From: Pseudomonas violetae
Lineage (GTDB): Bacteria; Pseudomonadota; Gammaproteobacteria; Pseudomonadales; Pseudomonadaceae
Length of the DNA stretch: 64,000 nt
Assembly (NCBI RefSeq): GCF_023072615.1
Contig: NZ_JAKNRW010000010.1
Location: 62,001 to 126,000, forward strand
Direction: 5' to 3'
Shown here: positions 1-8,823 of the stretch, piece by piece
Numbering within the stretch: the first letter of the stretch is position 1
Layout: every line of letters begins with the position of its first letter
Position numbers and translations under genes: made by a program
Notes under the pieces: model-generated
Seen by the model: the letters and a program-made list of their open reading frames with translations, nothing else
Databases searched by the model: none
What the model was told of the DNA's origin: nothing

Positions 1-615
1 CTGTGCGATACGCAGGTGCATGCCTTCGGTATCGATACCGGCCAGCAGGGCGGGCTCGGTTTTCGGCAAACCGGCCAGTTCGACATAGTGCGCGATGGCT
101 TTGCTGTGATCGGCGTTCATGTGTTCGACCATGCTCACTTCCGCCTTGCCCGCAAAGGGGTTGGCCAAGGTCAGTTGATCCACCCAATGAATCGCCCCAA
201 AACCGCCGATGTAACGATGACGCACGGGTTTGAGCACCCAGAAGTCAAAATCATGCGCCTTGTGATAATTCTGCGAATCCGGGAAATAGCGATAATAACG
301 CTCGGCAGCGGCCTCGATGGCCGTGCAATCTTCCAGCTTTTCGGCTTCGGCGAGGTAGGTCAGGCGACCGACGGCTTGCACGTCTTCAGCGCCACGCTCG
401 CCCACGAACAGCGAACATTTCGGATCTTTTTGCAAGTTATGGGTGTGCTGGGCGATGCGACTGATGAGGATCAGCGGCCGGCCCTGCTCGTCCAGGCAAT
501 ATGGGACGACCGAGCCGAACGGGAACCCGGGCATGGCCTTGGAGTGGGTCGACAGCACCCCACGGTATTCCTTGAGAAGCAATTCTCGGGCATTCTTGGC
601 CGCTTCAACGCTCAA
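1..615 (-). CDS. HugZ-like pyridoxamine 5'-phosphate oxidase-fold heme protein, 3' end beyond the window
   Basis: The reverse strand is open from 615 to the window edge (205 codons). It encodes the split-barrel flavin/heme-binding fold of HugZ-type proteins, starting MSVEAAKNARELLLKEYRGV and reaching the EHMNADHSKA motif that opens the DUF2470-like C-terminal region. HugZ relatives bind heme and some degrade it for iron use; the exact role here is inferred. The start is a TTG: there is no ATG nearby, and a strong TAAGGAG ribosome-binding site lies 7 bases upstream. The gene is divergent from the SDR gene. The C-terminus is outside the window, so integrity cannot be judged. Confidence 0.8.
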   Translation of the reverse strand, partial: MSVEAAKNARELLLKEYRGVLSTHSKAMPGFPFGSVVPYCLDEQGRPLILISRIAQHTHNLQKDPKCSLFVGERGAEDVQAVGRLTYLAEAEKLEDCTAIEAAAERYYRYFPDSQNYHKAHDFDFWVLKPVRHRYIGGFGAIHWVDQLTLANPFAGKAEVSMVEHMNADHSKAIAHYVELAGLPKTEPALLAGIDTEGMHLRIAQ

Positions 616-782
616 TTTATGACTCCTTATATAGAATCCGTCGAAAAAACGGACGGGCGCCTGGGGATAAGTTTCCAGTTCGCCATCGGGCAATTCTCAT
701 GTGCAACCCGTCCACGACCGGTGCAGGTATGAGAGAGGCTCTCTAGAAGGAAGACCACTCCAACTGCAACCGGGGCATGCGA

Positions 783-1541
783 ATGCAACTCACTGACAAA
801 GTAATCATTATCACTGGCGGTTGCCAGGGTTTAGGCCGTTCGATGGCTGAGTATTTCGCAACAAAAGGCGCCAAATTGGCGCTGGTGGACTTGAACCAGG
901 AAAAACTCGACGCCGCTGTCGCCGCATGCAAGGCCAAAGGGATCGAGGCCCGTGCCTACCTGTGCAACGTCGCCAATGAAGAGCAGGTGACACACATGGT
1001 CGCCCAGGTGGCCGAGGATTTCGGTGCAATCCATGGCTTGATCAACAACGCCGGTATCCTGCGCGACGGGCTGTTGTTGAAGGTCAAGGATGGCGAAATG
1101 ACCAAGATGAGCCTGGCCCAGTGGCAAGCCGTCATCGACGTCAACCTGACCGGCGTGTTCCTGTGCACCCGTGAGGTCGCGGCAAAAATGGTCGAGCTGA
1201 AGAACAACGGTGCGATCATCAATATCTCGTCGATTTCCCGGGCTGGCAACGTCGGCCAGACCAACTACTCCGCCGCCAAGGCCGGTGTCGCCGCGGCGAC
1301 AGTGACCTGGGCCAAGGAACTGGCGCGCTACGGTATTCGGGTGGCGGGCATTGCGCCAGGCTTTATCGAAACCGAGATGACCCTGGGCATGAAGCCGGAA
1401 GCGCTGGAGAAAATGACCGCCGGGATTCCACTCAAGCGCATGGGTAAACCGGACGAGATCGCCCATTCGGCGGCGTACATTTTCGAGAACGACTACTACA
1501 CCGGTCGGATTCTGGAGATGGATGGCGGGTTGCGCATCTAA
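783..1541 (+). CDS. SDR-family NAD(P)-dependent oxidoreductase (FabG-like)
   Basis: A 252-residue short-chain dehydrogenase. The N-terminal Rossmann nucleotide motif TGGCQGLG lies at residues 11-18, followed by the NNAG motif, the catalytic serine in NISSIS, and Tyr162/Lys166 in YSAAK. The C-terminus EMDGGLRI is typical of FabG-like enzymes. An in-frame ATG exists two codons upstream (777), but the GGGG purine stretch is correctly spaced only for 783. FabG-like SDRs reduce 3-oxoacyl thioesters or oxidise secondary alcohols; the substrate cannot be deduced, because the neighbours are not a fatty acid or polyketide operon. A REPIN follows the stop codon. Substrate assignment is open, the fold is certain. 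Confidence 0.85.
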   Translation: MQLTDKVIIITGGCQGLGRSMAEYFATKGAKLALVDLNQEKLDAAVAACKAKGIEARAYLCNVANEEQVTHMVAQVAEDFGAIHGLINNAGILRDGLLLKVKDGEMTKMSLAQWQAVIDVNLTGVFLCTREVAAKMVELKNNGAIINISSISRAGNVGQTNYSAAKAGVAAATVTWAKELARYGIRVAGIAPGFIETEMTLGMKPEALEKMTAGIPLKRMGKPDEIAHSAAYIFENDYYTGRILEMDGGLRI

Positions 1542-1558
1542 GACCGACGCAAAAATAA

Positions 1559-1661
1559 CTGTGGGAGCGGGCTTGCTCGCGATGAACCCAAAGTCGGCGC
1601 GTGTTATCAGAAAGAACGCGTCTTCGTTTACGTCCATCGCGAGCAAGCTCGCTCCTACAGG
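1559..1661. repeat. REPIN: two inverted REP palindromes
   Basis: Two REP sequences face each other about 50 bases apart. The left one begins GTGGGAGCGGGCTTGCTCGC at 1561 and the right one is its inverted relative, ending GCTCGCTCCTACAG near 1661. This is the extragenic palindrome type mobilised by RAYT transposases in Pseudomonas. It sits between the convergent SDR and mrp genes. Confidence 0.85.
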
Positions 1662-1678
1662 GGGCCTGTTTCAGCTTA

Positions 1679-2773
1679 TCAATCGTCGCTGATGGTGATG
1701 TTCGGCATCGCCGGTGTCACGGCTTCCTGCAGCACAATCCGCGCGCCAACGTGGCGGGCGAGTTCCTGGTAAACCAGCGCAATCGGGCTGTCCGGCTCGG
1801 CGATCACTGTGGGCTTGCCGCCATCGGCCTGCTCGCGGATGGCCATCGCCAGTGGCAACGAGGCCAGCAATTCAACGCCGTACTGATTGGCCAGCTTCAC
1901 CCCACCGCCTTCGCCGAACAGATGCTCGGCATGCCCGCAGTTGGAGCAGATGTGCACGGCCATGTTTTCTACCACACCCAACACCGGGATGTTGACCTTG
2001 CGGAACATCTCGACGCCTTTGCGTGCATCGAGCAAAGCCAGGTCCTGGGGCGTGGTGACGATCACGGCACCGGCCACCGGGACTTTCTGCGCCAAGGTCA
2101 GCTGGATGTCGCCGGTGCCTGGTGGCATGTCGATGATCAGGTAATCCAGGTCGCCCCAGGCGGTTTGAGTCACCAGTTGCAGCAAGGCCCCGGAAACCAT
2201 CGGGCCGCGCCAGACCATCGGCGTGTTGTCGTCGGTCAGGAACGCCATGGACATCACTTCAACGCCATGGGACTCAATCGGCACGAACCATTTCTGATCC
2301 TTGACCTTTGGGCGGGTGCCTTCAGCAATACCGAACATGATGCCCTGGCTCGGACCATAGATGTCCGCGTCGAGAATCCCGACCTTGGCGCCTTCACGCG
2401 CCAGCGCCAGCGCCAGGTTGGCGGCAGTGGTTGACTTGCCTACGCCACCTTTGCCAGAGGCTACGGCAACGACGTTCTTCACATTGGCCAGGCCTGGAAT
2501 CTGCGCCTGAGCCTTGTGCGCGGCGATGACGCTGGTGATATCAACGCGGGCGCTGGCGACTCCATGGAGACCTTTGATCGCCATCTGCAGCATCTGCGAC
2601 CAGCCACTCTTGAACAGACCGGCGGCATAGCCCAGTTCGAGCTGCACGCTGACGCGATCACCCTGGATATCGATGTGGCGTACGCACCCGGCGCTGACCG
2701 GGTCCTGATTCAGGTAAGGGTCGGTGTATTGGCGAAGGACGGCTTCCACCGCTGCGCGATTGACGGCGCTCAT
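1679..2773 (-). CDS. apbC: Iron-sulfur cluster carrier protein, Mrp/ApbC-type P-loop ATPase
   Basis: A 364-residue protein. The N-terminal ~90 residues form the DUF59/MIP18-like domain (MSAVNRAAVEAVLRQYTDPY). A ParA/MinD-like P-loop ATPase follows, with the deviant Walker A motif GKGGVGKSTT and the CSNCG CxxC motif that carries the bridging Fe-S cluster in Mrp/ApbC proteins. The role known for the family is transfer of Fe-S clusters to apoproteins. The reading frame stays open far upstream (to 3163), but the ATG at 2773 has a GGAG ribosome-binding site 7 bases before it and matches the family N-terminus, so the longer form is rejected. The gene is divergent from metG, as in other pseudomonads. 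Confidence 0.93.
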   Translation of the reverse strand: MSAVNRAAVEAVLRQYTDPYLNQDPVSAGCVRHIDIQGDRVSVQLELGYAAGLFKSGWSQMLQMAIKGLHGVASARVDITSVIAAHKAQAQIPGLANVKNVVAVASGKGGVGKSTTAANLALALAREGAKVGILDADIYGPSQGIMFGIAEGTRPKVKDQKWFVPIESHGVEVMSMAFLTDDNTPMVWRGPMVSGALLQLVTQTAWGDLDYLIIDMPPGTGDIQLTLAQKVPVAGAVIVTTPQDLALLDARKGVEMFRKVNIPVLGVVENMAVHICSNCGHAEHLFGEGGGVKLANQYGVELLASLPLAMAIREQADGGKPTVIAEPDSPIALVYQELARHVGARIVLQEAVTPAMPNITISDD

Positions 2774-2866
2774 GGGCAACTCCGATAGCAAGACTGGAAA
2801 AACAGGCGGGTATCGTACGCCGGACATGCATTTGTGGCGAACAGATTGCTGTGACTGGAATACTTC

Positions 2867-2999
2867 CTGTGGCGAGGGAGCTCGCTCCCGCTCGACCGCG
2901 CAGCAGGTGCAATCAGGTTGGCGTGATCCTTCTGACACAGCTGAGTTGCAGGGTTTGGGGCGGCTTCGCCACCCAGCGGGAGCAAGCTCCCTGGCCACA
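2867..2999. repeat. REPIN in the mrp-metG intergenic region
   Basis: Inverted REP pair: the left arm CTGTGGCGAGGGAGCTCGCT starts at about 2867, the right arm GGGAGCAAGCTCCCTGGCCA ends near 2998. They are separated by a spacer carrying a smaller GC-rich stem. This belongs to the GTGGCGAGGGAGC subtype. The 361-base gap 2774-3134 otherwise holds only the divergent promoter region. Confidence 0.85.
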
Positions 3000-3071
3000 A
3001 AAGCATTTTCGAGCTCAAAATGCTTGTTCACAGGATCGGGCATTTGATGCAACCGGAAACAGGCTGACGGG

Positions 3072-3100
3072 GTGAAAATTCTGCGCCAGCGCTTTATAGT
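3072..3100 (+). promoter_or_regulatory. Candidate sigma-70 promoter for metG
   Basis: GTGAAA at 3072-3077 and TATAGT at 3095-3100 are separated by 17 bases, about 35 bases before the metG start. This is a reading of consensus hexamers only. Confidence 0.35.
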
Positions 3101-3134
3101 GGCCGACCTCCGTTTCATCAAGTAGCCGAGCCCC

Positions 3135-5186
3135 ATGTCCGAGCCACGCAAGATCCTCGTCACCAGCGCCCTGCCCTATGCCAATGGTTCGATCCATCTT
3201 GGCCACATGCTGGAATATATCCAGACCGATATGTGGGTGCGTTTCCAGAAGCACCGCGGCAATCAATGCATCTATGTCTGCGCCGACGACGCCCACGGTT
3301 CGGCCATCATGCTGCGCGCGGAAAAGGAAGGCATTACCCCGGAACAACTGATCGCCAACGTCCAGGCTGAACACAGCGCCGACTTTGCCGAGTTCCTGGT
3401 GGACTTCGACAACTTCCACTCCACTCACGCCGAAGAAAACCGTGAGCTGTCGAGCCAGATCTACCTGAAGTTGCGTGACGCCGGGCACATTGCCCAGCGC
3501 TCGATCACCCAGTATTTCGACCCGGAAAAGAAAATGTTCCTGGCCGACCGCTTCATCAAGGGCACCTGCCCGAAATGCGGCACTGAAGACCAGTACGGCG
3601 ACAACTGTGAAAAATGCGGCGCGACCTACGCACCGACCGACCTGAAGGATCCGAAGTCGGCGATCTCCGGTGCGACCCCGGTGCTTAAGGATTCCCAGCA
3701 CTTCTTCTTCAAGCTGCCGGACTTTCAGGACATGCTCCAGACCTGGACCCGCAGCGGCACGCTTCAGGACGCCGTGGCGAACAAGATCGCCGAGTGGCTG
3801 GATGCCGGCCTGCAACAGTGGGACATTTCCCGCGATGCGCCGTACTTCGGTTTCGAGATCCCGGGCGAGCCAGGCAAGTACTTTTACGTCTGGCTGGACG
3901 CGCCAATCGGCTACATGGCCAGCTTCAAAAACCTCTGCGCCCGGCGTCCAGACCTGGACTTCGACGCGTTCTGGGCCAAGGACTCCACCGCCGAGCTGTA
4001 CCACTTCATCGGCAAGGACATCGTCAACTTCCACGCCCTGTTCTGGCCAGCGATGCTCGAAGGCGCCGGTTTCCGTAAGCCGACCGGCATCAACGTGCAC
4101 GGCTACCTGACCGTCAACGGTCAGAAAATGTCCAAGTCCCGCGGGACCTTCGTCAAGGCCCGGACCTACCTGGACCACCTGTCGCCGGAATACCTGCGTT
4201 ACTACTACGCGGCCAAGCTGGGCCGCGGCGTCGATGACCTGGACCTGAACCTCGAAGACTTCGTGCAAAAGGTCAACTCCGACCTGGTGGGCAAAGTCGT
4301 CAACATCGCCAGCCGTTGCGCCGGTTTCATCCAGAAAGGCAACGCCGGTGTGCTGGTCGCGGGTAATGCCGCGCCGGAACTGACCGACGCCTTCCTGGCG
4401 GCCGCGCCAAGCATCGCCGAGGCCTACGAGGCCCGCGACTTTGCCCGCGCCATGCGCGAGATCATGGGCCTGGCGGACCGCGCCAACGCCTGGATCGCCG
4501 ACAAGGCACCGTGGTCGCTGAACAAGCAGGAAGGCAAGCAGGACGAAGTCCAGGCCATCTGCGCCTTGGGCATCAACCTGTTCCGCCAACTGGTGATATT
4601 CCTCAAACCGGTGCTGCCGTTGCTGGCCGCCGACGCCGAGGCGTTCCTGAACGTCGCGCCGCTGACCTGGAACGATCACTCCACCCTGCTCAGCAACCAC
4701 CAACTGAACGAGTTCAAGCCGTTGATGACTCGCATCGACCCGGTAAAAGTGCAAGCCATGACCGACGCCTCGAAAGAAGACCTGACCGCCAGCGCCACCG
4801 ACACCGGCGAAGCTGCACCGGTCGGCAATGGCGAGTTGACCAGGGATCCGTTGTCGCCGGAAATCGAGTTCGGTGCCTTTGACGCAGTCGATCTGCGAGT
4901 CGCGCTAATCCTCAAGGCCGAAGCCGTGGAAGGTGCCGACAAACTGCTGCGCCTGACCCTGGACATCGGTGATGAGCAGCGCAATGTGTTCTCCGGGATC
5001 AAGAGCGCTTATCCGGATCCGTCCAAGCTCAATGGTCGCCTGACCATGATGGTCGCCAACCTCAAGCCACGAAAAATGAAGTTCGGCATCTCCGAAGGCA
5101 TGGTGATGGCGGCCGGTCCTGGTGGTGAAGAAATCTACCTGCTGAGCCCCGACAGCGGCGCCAAGCCGGGTCAGCGCATCAAGTAG
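3135..5186 (+). CDS. metG: Methionyl-tRNA synthetase with C-terminal tRNA-binding domain
   Basis: A 683-residue class I aminoacyl-tRNA synthetase that charges tRNA-Met. The HIGH-type motif HLGH is at residues 21-24. The zinc knuckle has two CxxC pairs (CPKCG and CEKCG, about residues 150-165). The KMSKS loop is at 331-335, and a C-terminal OB-fold of about 110 residues (from roughly 575, containing DLRVALI) serves dimerisation and tRNA binding, as in the long bacterial form. Length matches the E. coli type enzyme (about 677). It is divergent from mrp and followed by a strong terminator, so it is monocistronic. Nothing is unusual. Confidence 0.97.
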   Translation: MSEPRKILVTSALPYANGSIHLGHMLEYIQTDMWVRFQKHRGNQCIYVCADDAHGSAIMLRAEKEGITPEQLIANVQAEHSADFAEFLVDFDNFHSTHAEENRELSSQIYLKLRDAGHIAQRSITQYFDPEKKMFLADRFIKGTCPKCGTEDQYGDNCEKCGATYAPTDLKDPKSAISGATPVLKDSQHFFFKLPDFQDMLQTWTRSGTLQDAVANKIAEWLDAGLQQWDISRDAPYFGFEIPGEPGKYFYVWLDAPIGYMASFKNLCARRPDLDFDAFWAKDSTAELYHFIGKDIVNFHALFWPAMLEGAGFRKPTGINVHGYLTVNGQKMSKSRGTFVKARTYLDHLSPEYLRYYYAAKLGRGVDDLDLNLEDFVQKVNSDLVGKVVNIASRCAGFIQKGNAGVLVAGNAAPELTDAFLAAAPSIAEAYEARDFARAMREIMGLADRANAWIADKAPWSLNKQEGKQDEVQAICALGINLFRQLVIFLKPVLPLLAADAEAFLNVAPLTWNDHSTLLSNHQLNEFKPLMTRIDPVKVQAMTDASKEDLTASATDTGEAAPVGNGELTRDPLSPEIEFGAFDAVDLRVALILKAEAVEGADKLLRLTLDIGDEQRNVFSGIKSAYPDPSKLNGRLTMMVANLKPRKMKFGISEGMVMAAGPGGEEIYLLSPDSGAKPGQRIK

Positions 5187-5205
5187 GATTCGATCTGCTC
5201 GACCG

Positions 5206-5241
5206 ATCCCACAGTCGTGCCCGGCATGACTGTGGGATTTT
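5206..5241 (+). terminator. Rho-independent terminator of metG
   Basis: A perfect 11-bp stem (ATCCCACAGTC paired with GACTGTGGGAT) around an 11-base loop, followed by a short T run, 20 bases after the metG stop codon. Confidence 0.8.
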
Positions 5242-5313
5242 CATGTCTGGCCCATACTGTCTCTGAAATCGGCTCCTACGCAGATACTCAGCAGCCTGCA
5301 ACATCGGACGATC

Positions 5314-5883
5314 ATGACCGAGATTATTCTTACGCTTGTCAGCGCAGCCCTGATCAACAATTTCGTGTTGCACTGGCCGCTGGGCGTCGATCCGCTGCTG
5401 GCAGCCGAGCGCCGCCAGGTGCATGCGCTGGGGATAGCCACGACAAGCCTGATGTTGATCGCCGGCATGCTCGCTCATGCGCTCCATTGGTGGCTGATGG
5501 CGCCCTTGCACTTGAGTTCGCTGGAACTGTTGGTATTCCTGCCGCTGAGCGTGTTGCTGATCAGCCCGCTATTGAAGCTGCTGTCTGCTGCATTACCGCA
5601 GCTGTGCTTTGACCGATTGTGGCCACTGATATTGAGCAATGCCGCCATTCTGGGCCTGATGCTGATGAACGCCCGGGACGACCTGGGTATTTGGCGCGCC
5701 AGCGCACTCAGCCTGGGCGCGGGTTTGGGCTTCTGGCTGGTACTGAGCCTGTTCAGCGACTTGCGCCAACGTACACTTGATAATGATGTCCCCCTGCCCT
5801 TCCGCGGCCTGCCGATCGACCTGATCGGCGCCGGACTGATCGCAGTGGCTTTTCTCGGATTCAGCGGACTGATCAAAACATGA
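5314..5883 (+). CDS. rnfA: RnfA-like membrane subunit lacking both iron-sulfur cysteines
   Basis: A 189-residue integral membrane protein with about six TM segments, of the RnfA/RsxA/NqrE family. The N-terminal NNFVL motif (residues 15-19) and the C-terminal [20 protein letters not shown] match canonical RnfA in position. Canonical RnfA has one cysteine in LGLCP and one in TTNC that help hold a 2Fe-2S cluster at the RnfA-RnfE interface. Here these positions are Asp26 (GVDP) and Ala110 (SNAA). The subunit therefore keeps its fold but has lost its cofactor ligands. It is the first gene of a five-gene operon, and its stop overlaps rnfB by four bases (ATGA). Named rnfA by homology; its function is likely altered. 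Confidence 0.8.
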   Translation: MTEIILTLVSAALINNFVLHWPLGVDPLLAAERRQVHALGIATTSLMLIAGMLAHALHWWLMAPLHLSSLELLVFLPLSVLLISPLLKLLSAALPQLCFDRLWPLILSNAAILGLMLMNARDDLGIWRASALSLGAGLGFWLVLSLFSDLRQRTLDNDVPLPFRGLPIDLIGAGLIAVAFLGFSGLIKT

Positions 5884-6713
5884 GTCTGATTCAACGCATC
5901 GACGCCCTTCTGCCGCAGACCCAATGCGGCAAGTGCGGCCATCCAGGATGCAAGCCCTACGCCGAAGGCATCGCCGCCGGCGAGCCGATCAATAAATGCC
6001 CGCCCGGTGGCGACGAGACCATTGCCGCACTCGCCGATCTGCTAAAGGTTCCAGTGCTGGAGCTGGACATCAGCCGCGGCTCGGCGCCTGCGCAAATCGC
6101 CTACATCCGGGAAGCCGAGTGCATTGGTTGCACCAAGTGCATCCAAGCGTGCCCGGTCGACGCGATTGTCGGTGCAGCGAAATTGATGCACACCGTGATC
6201 ATCGACGAGTGCACCGGGTGCGACCTCTGCGTGGCGCCCTGCCCGGTGGACTGCATCGAGATGCGGCCGTTGCCACTGAAAACTATCGTGCCGGTCGTCG
6301 GTGGGCTGGCCATAAGCCTTGAAGAACAACGCACACGAGCCGCCAAACGCAATCACGCACGCGGCCGCTTCGAACAGCGCAATGCGCGTTTGCATCGAGA
6401 GGAACAACAGAGAATCGCCGAACGACAAGCCCGTGCACAAAAGGCCGCGCCCCAGACTAACGAGGTTGCGCAAGATCCGGTACAGGCCGCCCTCGAGCGG
6501 GTTCGCGCGCAGAAGGCAGCAGGCGCTGATGCGGCGTTGAAAAAGGCCAAGATTGAAGTGGCCATGAGCCGCGCGCAACTGAACAAATCACTGAAGGCGT
6601 TTGGGCATCCCCCAACCTTTGATCAGCAATCGCAGTTGATCGTACTGCAGCAGCAGTTCGAAGCCGCCGAGCAGGCCTTGGCCAAACTGGTGCACGCCCA
6701 TGCCACCCCTTGA
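5880..6713 (+). CDS. rnfB: RnfB-like iron-sulfur protein without membrane anchor, with long C-terminal helical tail
   Basis: A 277-residue protein. The N-terminal Fe-S domain has the C-x2-C-x4-C-x15-C pattern starting at Cys16 ([13 protein letters not shown]), followed by two ferredoxin-type 4Fe-4S motifs ([12 protein letters not shown] and [12 protein letters not shown]). Canonical RnfB starts with a transmembrane helix before the first cysteine cluster; this protein starts directly at IDALLPQ, so it has no anchor. From about residue 140 it carries a charged, Ala/Gln/Arg-rich coiled-coil tail with [15 protein letters not shown]. That tail resembles the repetitive tail of RnfC proteins, which is notable because rnfC itself is missing from the operon. 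It overlaps rnfD by 14 bases. Confidence 0.82.
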   Translation: MSLIQRIDALLPQTQCGKCGHPGCKPYAEGIAAGEPINKCPPGGDETIAALADLLKVPVLELDISRGSAPAQIAYIREAECIGCTKCIQACPVDAIVGAAKLMHTVIIDECTGCDLCVAPCPVDCIEMRPLPLKTIVPVVGGLAISLEEQRTRAAKRNHARGRFEQRNARLHREEQQRIAERQARAQKAAPQTNEVAQDPVQAALERVRAQKAAGADAALKKAKIEVAMSRAQLNKSLKAFGHPPTFDQQSQLIVLQQQFEAAEQALAKLVHAHATP

Positions 6714-7692
6714 ACCGGTCGATGGGCGCTTGCAGCAGGCGATGAAGCTGGTGCTGTCGGCGCTGCTGCCCGGTATGGCAGTGATGTTCTGGCTGTACGG
6801 CTGGGGCACGCTGATCAACCTGGTACTGGCAGGCATTGCCGTGCTGTTTGCTGAAGCGCTGGTGCTGCGACTGCGCAAACGCCCGCTGTGGCCAACCCTG
6901 CAAGACGGCAGCGCGCTAGTCACGGCGACACTCCTGGCACTGACCCTGCCACCGTATTGTCCCTGGTGGGTGACCGTCAGCGCCGCCCTCTGCGCAATGA
7001 TCTTCGGCAAGCACCTGTATGGTGGCGTTGGCAGTAATCCATTCAACCCGGCAATGCTCGGCTTTGCCTTGGTGATGGTAAGTTTCCCGCAACATCTGAC
7101 CCATTGGCCGGCCTCACATGGCATGGACCTGTTGAAAGGCATGCAGCACGTCTTCGGTGTCGGCCTGGATCAAGCGCCGGATGCCTGGGCTCAAGCCACT
7201 GCGCTGGACAGTCTGCGAATCAATAAAAGCCTGACCATGGACGAGCTGTTCACGGCTAATCCGGCGTTCGGCCACTACGGCGGCCACGGCGTCGAATGGG
7301 TCAACCTGGCCTTCCTCGCCGGCGGCGTTTTTTTGCTGCAACGCCGGGTGTTCACCTGGCACGCGCCGGCGGGGATGCTGGCGAGTCTGTTCGTCATCAG
7401 CCTGCTGTGCTGGAACGGCTCAGGCTCTGATTCCAACGGCTCGCCGCTGTTCCACCTGCTGACCGGCGCGAGCATGCTGGGTGCGTTTTTCATCGCTACC
7501 GAACCGGTGTCCGGACCCAGGACCCCTGGTGCACGCCTGCTGTTTGGCGCGGGCGTGGGGCTGTTGACCTATCTGATTCGAACCTGGGGTGGCTATCCCG
7601 ATGGCGTGGCGTTTGCCGTGCTGCTGATGAATCTATGCGTGCCCGCGCTGGAGCGACTTGTCGCGTCCCGGCAGGGAAGGCTTGCGCCATGA
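6700..7692 (+). CDS. rnfD: RnfD-like membrane flavoprotein subunit
   Basis: A 330-residue polytopic membrane protein of the RnfD/NqrB family. Family hallmarks are [17 protein letters not shown] and [12 protein letters not shown] in the N-terminal half. The site where FMN is covalently bound to a threonine in RnfD (consensus SGAT followed by P/A-L) reads AQATAL here. The candidate Thr167 is kept but the surrounding consensus is weakened. In canonical operons rnfC precedes this gene; here rnfD starts inside the end of rnfB, so there is no room for rnfC. It overlaps rnfG by four bases. Confidence 0.82.
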   Translation: MPPLEPVDGRLQQAMKLVLSALLPGMAVMFWLYGWGTLINLVLAGIAVLFAEALVLRLRKRPLWPTLQDGSALVTATLLALTLPPYCPWWVTVSAALCAMIFGKHLYGGVGSNPFNPAMLGFALVMVSFPQHLTHWPASHGMDLLKGMQHVFGVGLDQAPDAWAQATALDSLRINKSLTMDELFTANPAFGHYGGHGVEWVNLAFLAGGVFLLQRRVFTWHAPAGMLASLFVISLLCWNGSGSDSNGSPLFHLLTGASMLGAFFIATEPVSGPRTPGARLLFGAGVGLLTYLIRTWGGYPDGVAFAVLLMNLCVPALERLVASRQGRLAP

Positions 7693-8297
7693 ATAGAACC
7701 AGGAGCGTTGCGACCCTGGCGTTACTGGCGACCTTGGGCACGGGCATCACCTGGCTTGTCCAGCAGACTGCAGCACCGCATATTACCGAGCAGCAACGCA
7801 TGCTCGACACTCATACGCTGCTCGATATGCTCGCACCTGACAGTTATGACAATCAGCCACTGGAGCAACCGCTTAGCCTCGCCGACGTTAAATTGGCCCA
7901 TAGCACCCTGCTCGGTGGCTATCGCGCGACGCGATCCGACCAGGTCATCGCCGTGTTGCTGCGCAGCCAGACCCTGGGTTATGCGGGCAGCATTGATTTG
8001 ATGATCGCCATCAGTCCCGATGGCAGGCTGCTGGGTGTAAAGACGCTCAAGCATTCGGAAACCCCGGGACTCGGCGCTCACATCGCAGACTGGCCGCAGG
8101 GGTGGCTGCAGGTTTTTACCGGCAGGTCTGGAACCGACCCCGTCGACACGGGATGGGCACTGAAAAAGGATCAGGGGCAGTTCGATCAGATTGCTGGCGC
8201 AACCATCACGTCACGGGCGGCGATCAATGCCATCCACGACGCTTTAGGCTATTTCGATGAACATCGACAGGCATTGATTGGAGGTAGTGGCCAATGA
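7689..8297 (+). CDS. rnfG: RnfG-like periplasmic FMN-binding subunit
   Basis: A 202-residue protein with one N-terminal membrane helix (TRSVATLALLATLGTGITWL) and a periplasmic FMN-binding domain. The motif DQIAGATITSRA near residues 168-176 is the covalent FMN attachment site of RnfG/NqrC proteins, with Thr172 as likely acceptor. LGVKTLKHSETPGLGAHI is the usual conserved block. The ATG at 7689 overlaps the rnfD stop by four bases and fits the family N-terminus better than an upstream in-frame start at 7635. Unlike RnfA and RnfE, this subunit looks fully conserved, so a flavin relay across the membrane may still operate. Confidence 0.85.
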   Translation: MNRTRSVATLALLATLGTGITWLVQQTAAPHITEQQRMLDTHTLLDMLAPDSYDNQPLEQPLSLADVKLAHSTLLGGYRATRSDQVIAVLLRSQTLGYAGSIDLMIAISPDGRLLGVKTLKHSETPGLGAHIADWPQGWLQVFTGRSGTDPVDTGWALKKDQGQFDQIAGATITSRAAINAIHDALGYFDEHRQALIGGSGQ

Positions 8298-8800
8298 CCA
8301 GGTCATCCTTGCTGAACGCCCTGATGTTGACGCCGCTGATCGGTGCCACACATTCGTGGATGCCAGCTCTGGGCGTATGGCTGATATTCGTCGTAGTCAG
8401 CAGCGCATTCGGCCTGGCCATGGCAGGGCTGCGCAACCGACTGGTACCCGCGAGCCGCCTGATAGCCGCAGTGATCCTTGCGGCGACGCTCACCAGCTGC
8501 ATGCGATTGGCCATGCAGGCTTGGGCCCTGCAGTGGCACCAGCAGATTGGACTGTACTCAGGACTGATTGCCTTGCAATGCGTGGTGCTGGAACACACCG
8601 GATTTCATCAGCGCCCATGGCGTGATCGACTACGCCAAGGTGCGGTATTTGGCGCATTGATGGTCGGCCTGGGCCTGCTGCGCGAACTGCTTGGCGACAG
8701 CGGACTACGCCTGGCCACACTGGCCCCCGGCGGGTTCATTCTGCTGGGACTGCTGATCGCTGCCTGGCAAGCCTGGGCCCGACCAATGCCATCGAATTGA
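8294..8800 (+). CDS. rnfE: Shortened RnfE-like membrane subunit
   Basis: A 168-residue membrane protein of the RnfE/NqrD family, clearly shorter than the usual 200-230 residues. NALMLTPLIGATHSW at the N-terminus aligns with the canonical NLGLCP block, with the cluster cysteine replaced by Thr13. The second cysteine is kept as Cys96 in ALQCVVLE (canonical VNC). The C-terminal LLRELLGDSG motif is present. It overlaps rnfG by four bases (ATGA). Together with RnfA this leaves one of four cysteines for the interfacial cluster. The assignment rests on operon position plus these blocks. Confidence 0.75.
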   Translation: MTRSSLLNALMLTPLIGATHSWMPALGVWLIFVVVSSAFGLAMAGLRNRLVPASRLIAAVILAATLTSCMRLAMQAWALQWHQQIGLYSGLIALQCVVLEHTGFHQRPWRDRLRQGAVFGALMVGLGLLRELLGDSGLRLATLAPGGFILLGLLIAAWQAWARPMPSN

Positions 8801-8823
8801 CCCTGCGAGGAAACGCACAGCCC

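Noticed and set aside
1679..3163. Long version of mrp (494 residues) starting inside metG
   Set aside because: The extension crosses a REPIN and the metG promoter. A good ribosome-binding site and the family N-terminus are at 2773.
3015..4754. 579-residue reverse-strand frame opposite metG
   Set aside because: Antisense shadow of a clear housekeeping gene; composition follows the third positions of metG and no ribosome-binding site is present.
8797..8823. TTG start for nth overlapping the rnfE stop
   Set aside because: It would add nine residues not in the family; the ATG at 8824 gives the standard N-terminus, although translational coupling through the TTG cannot be fully excluded.
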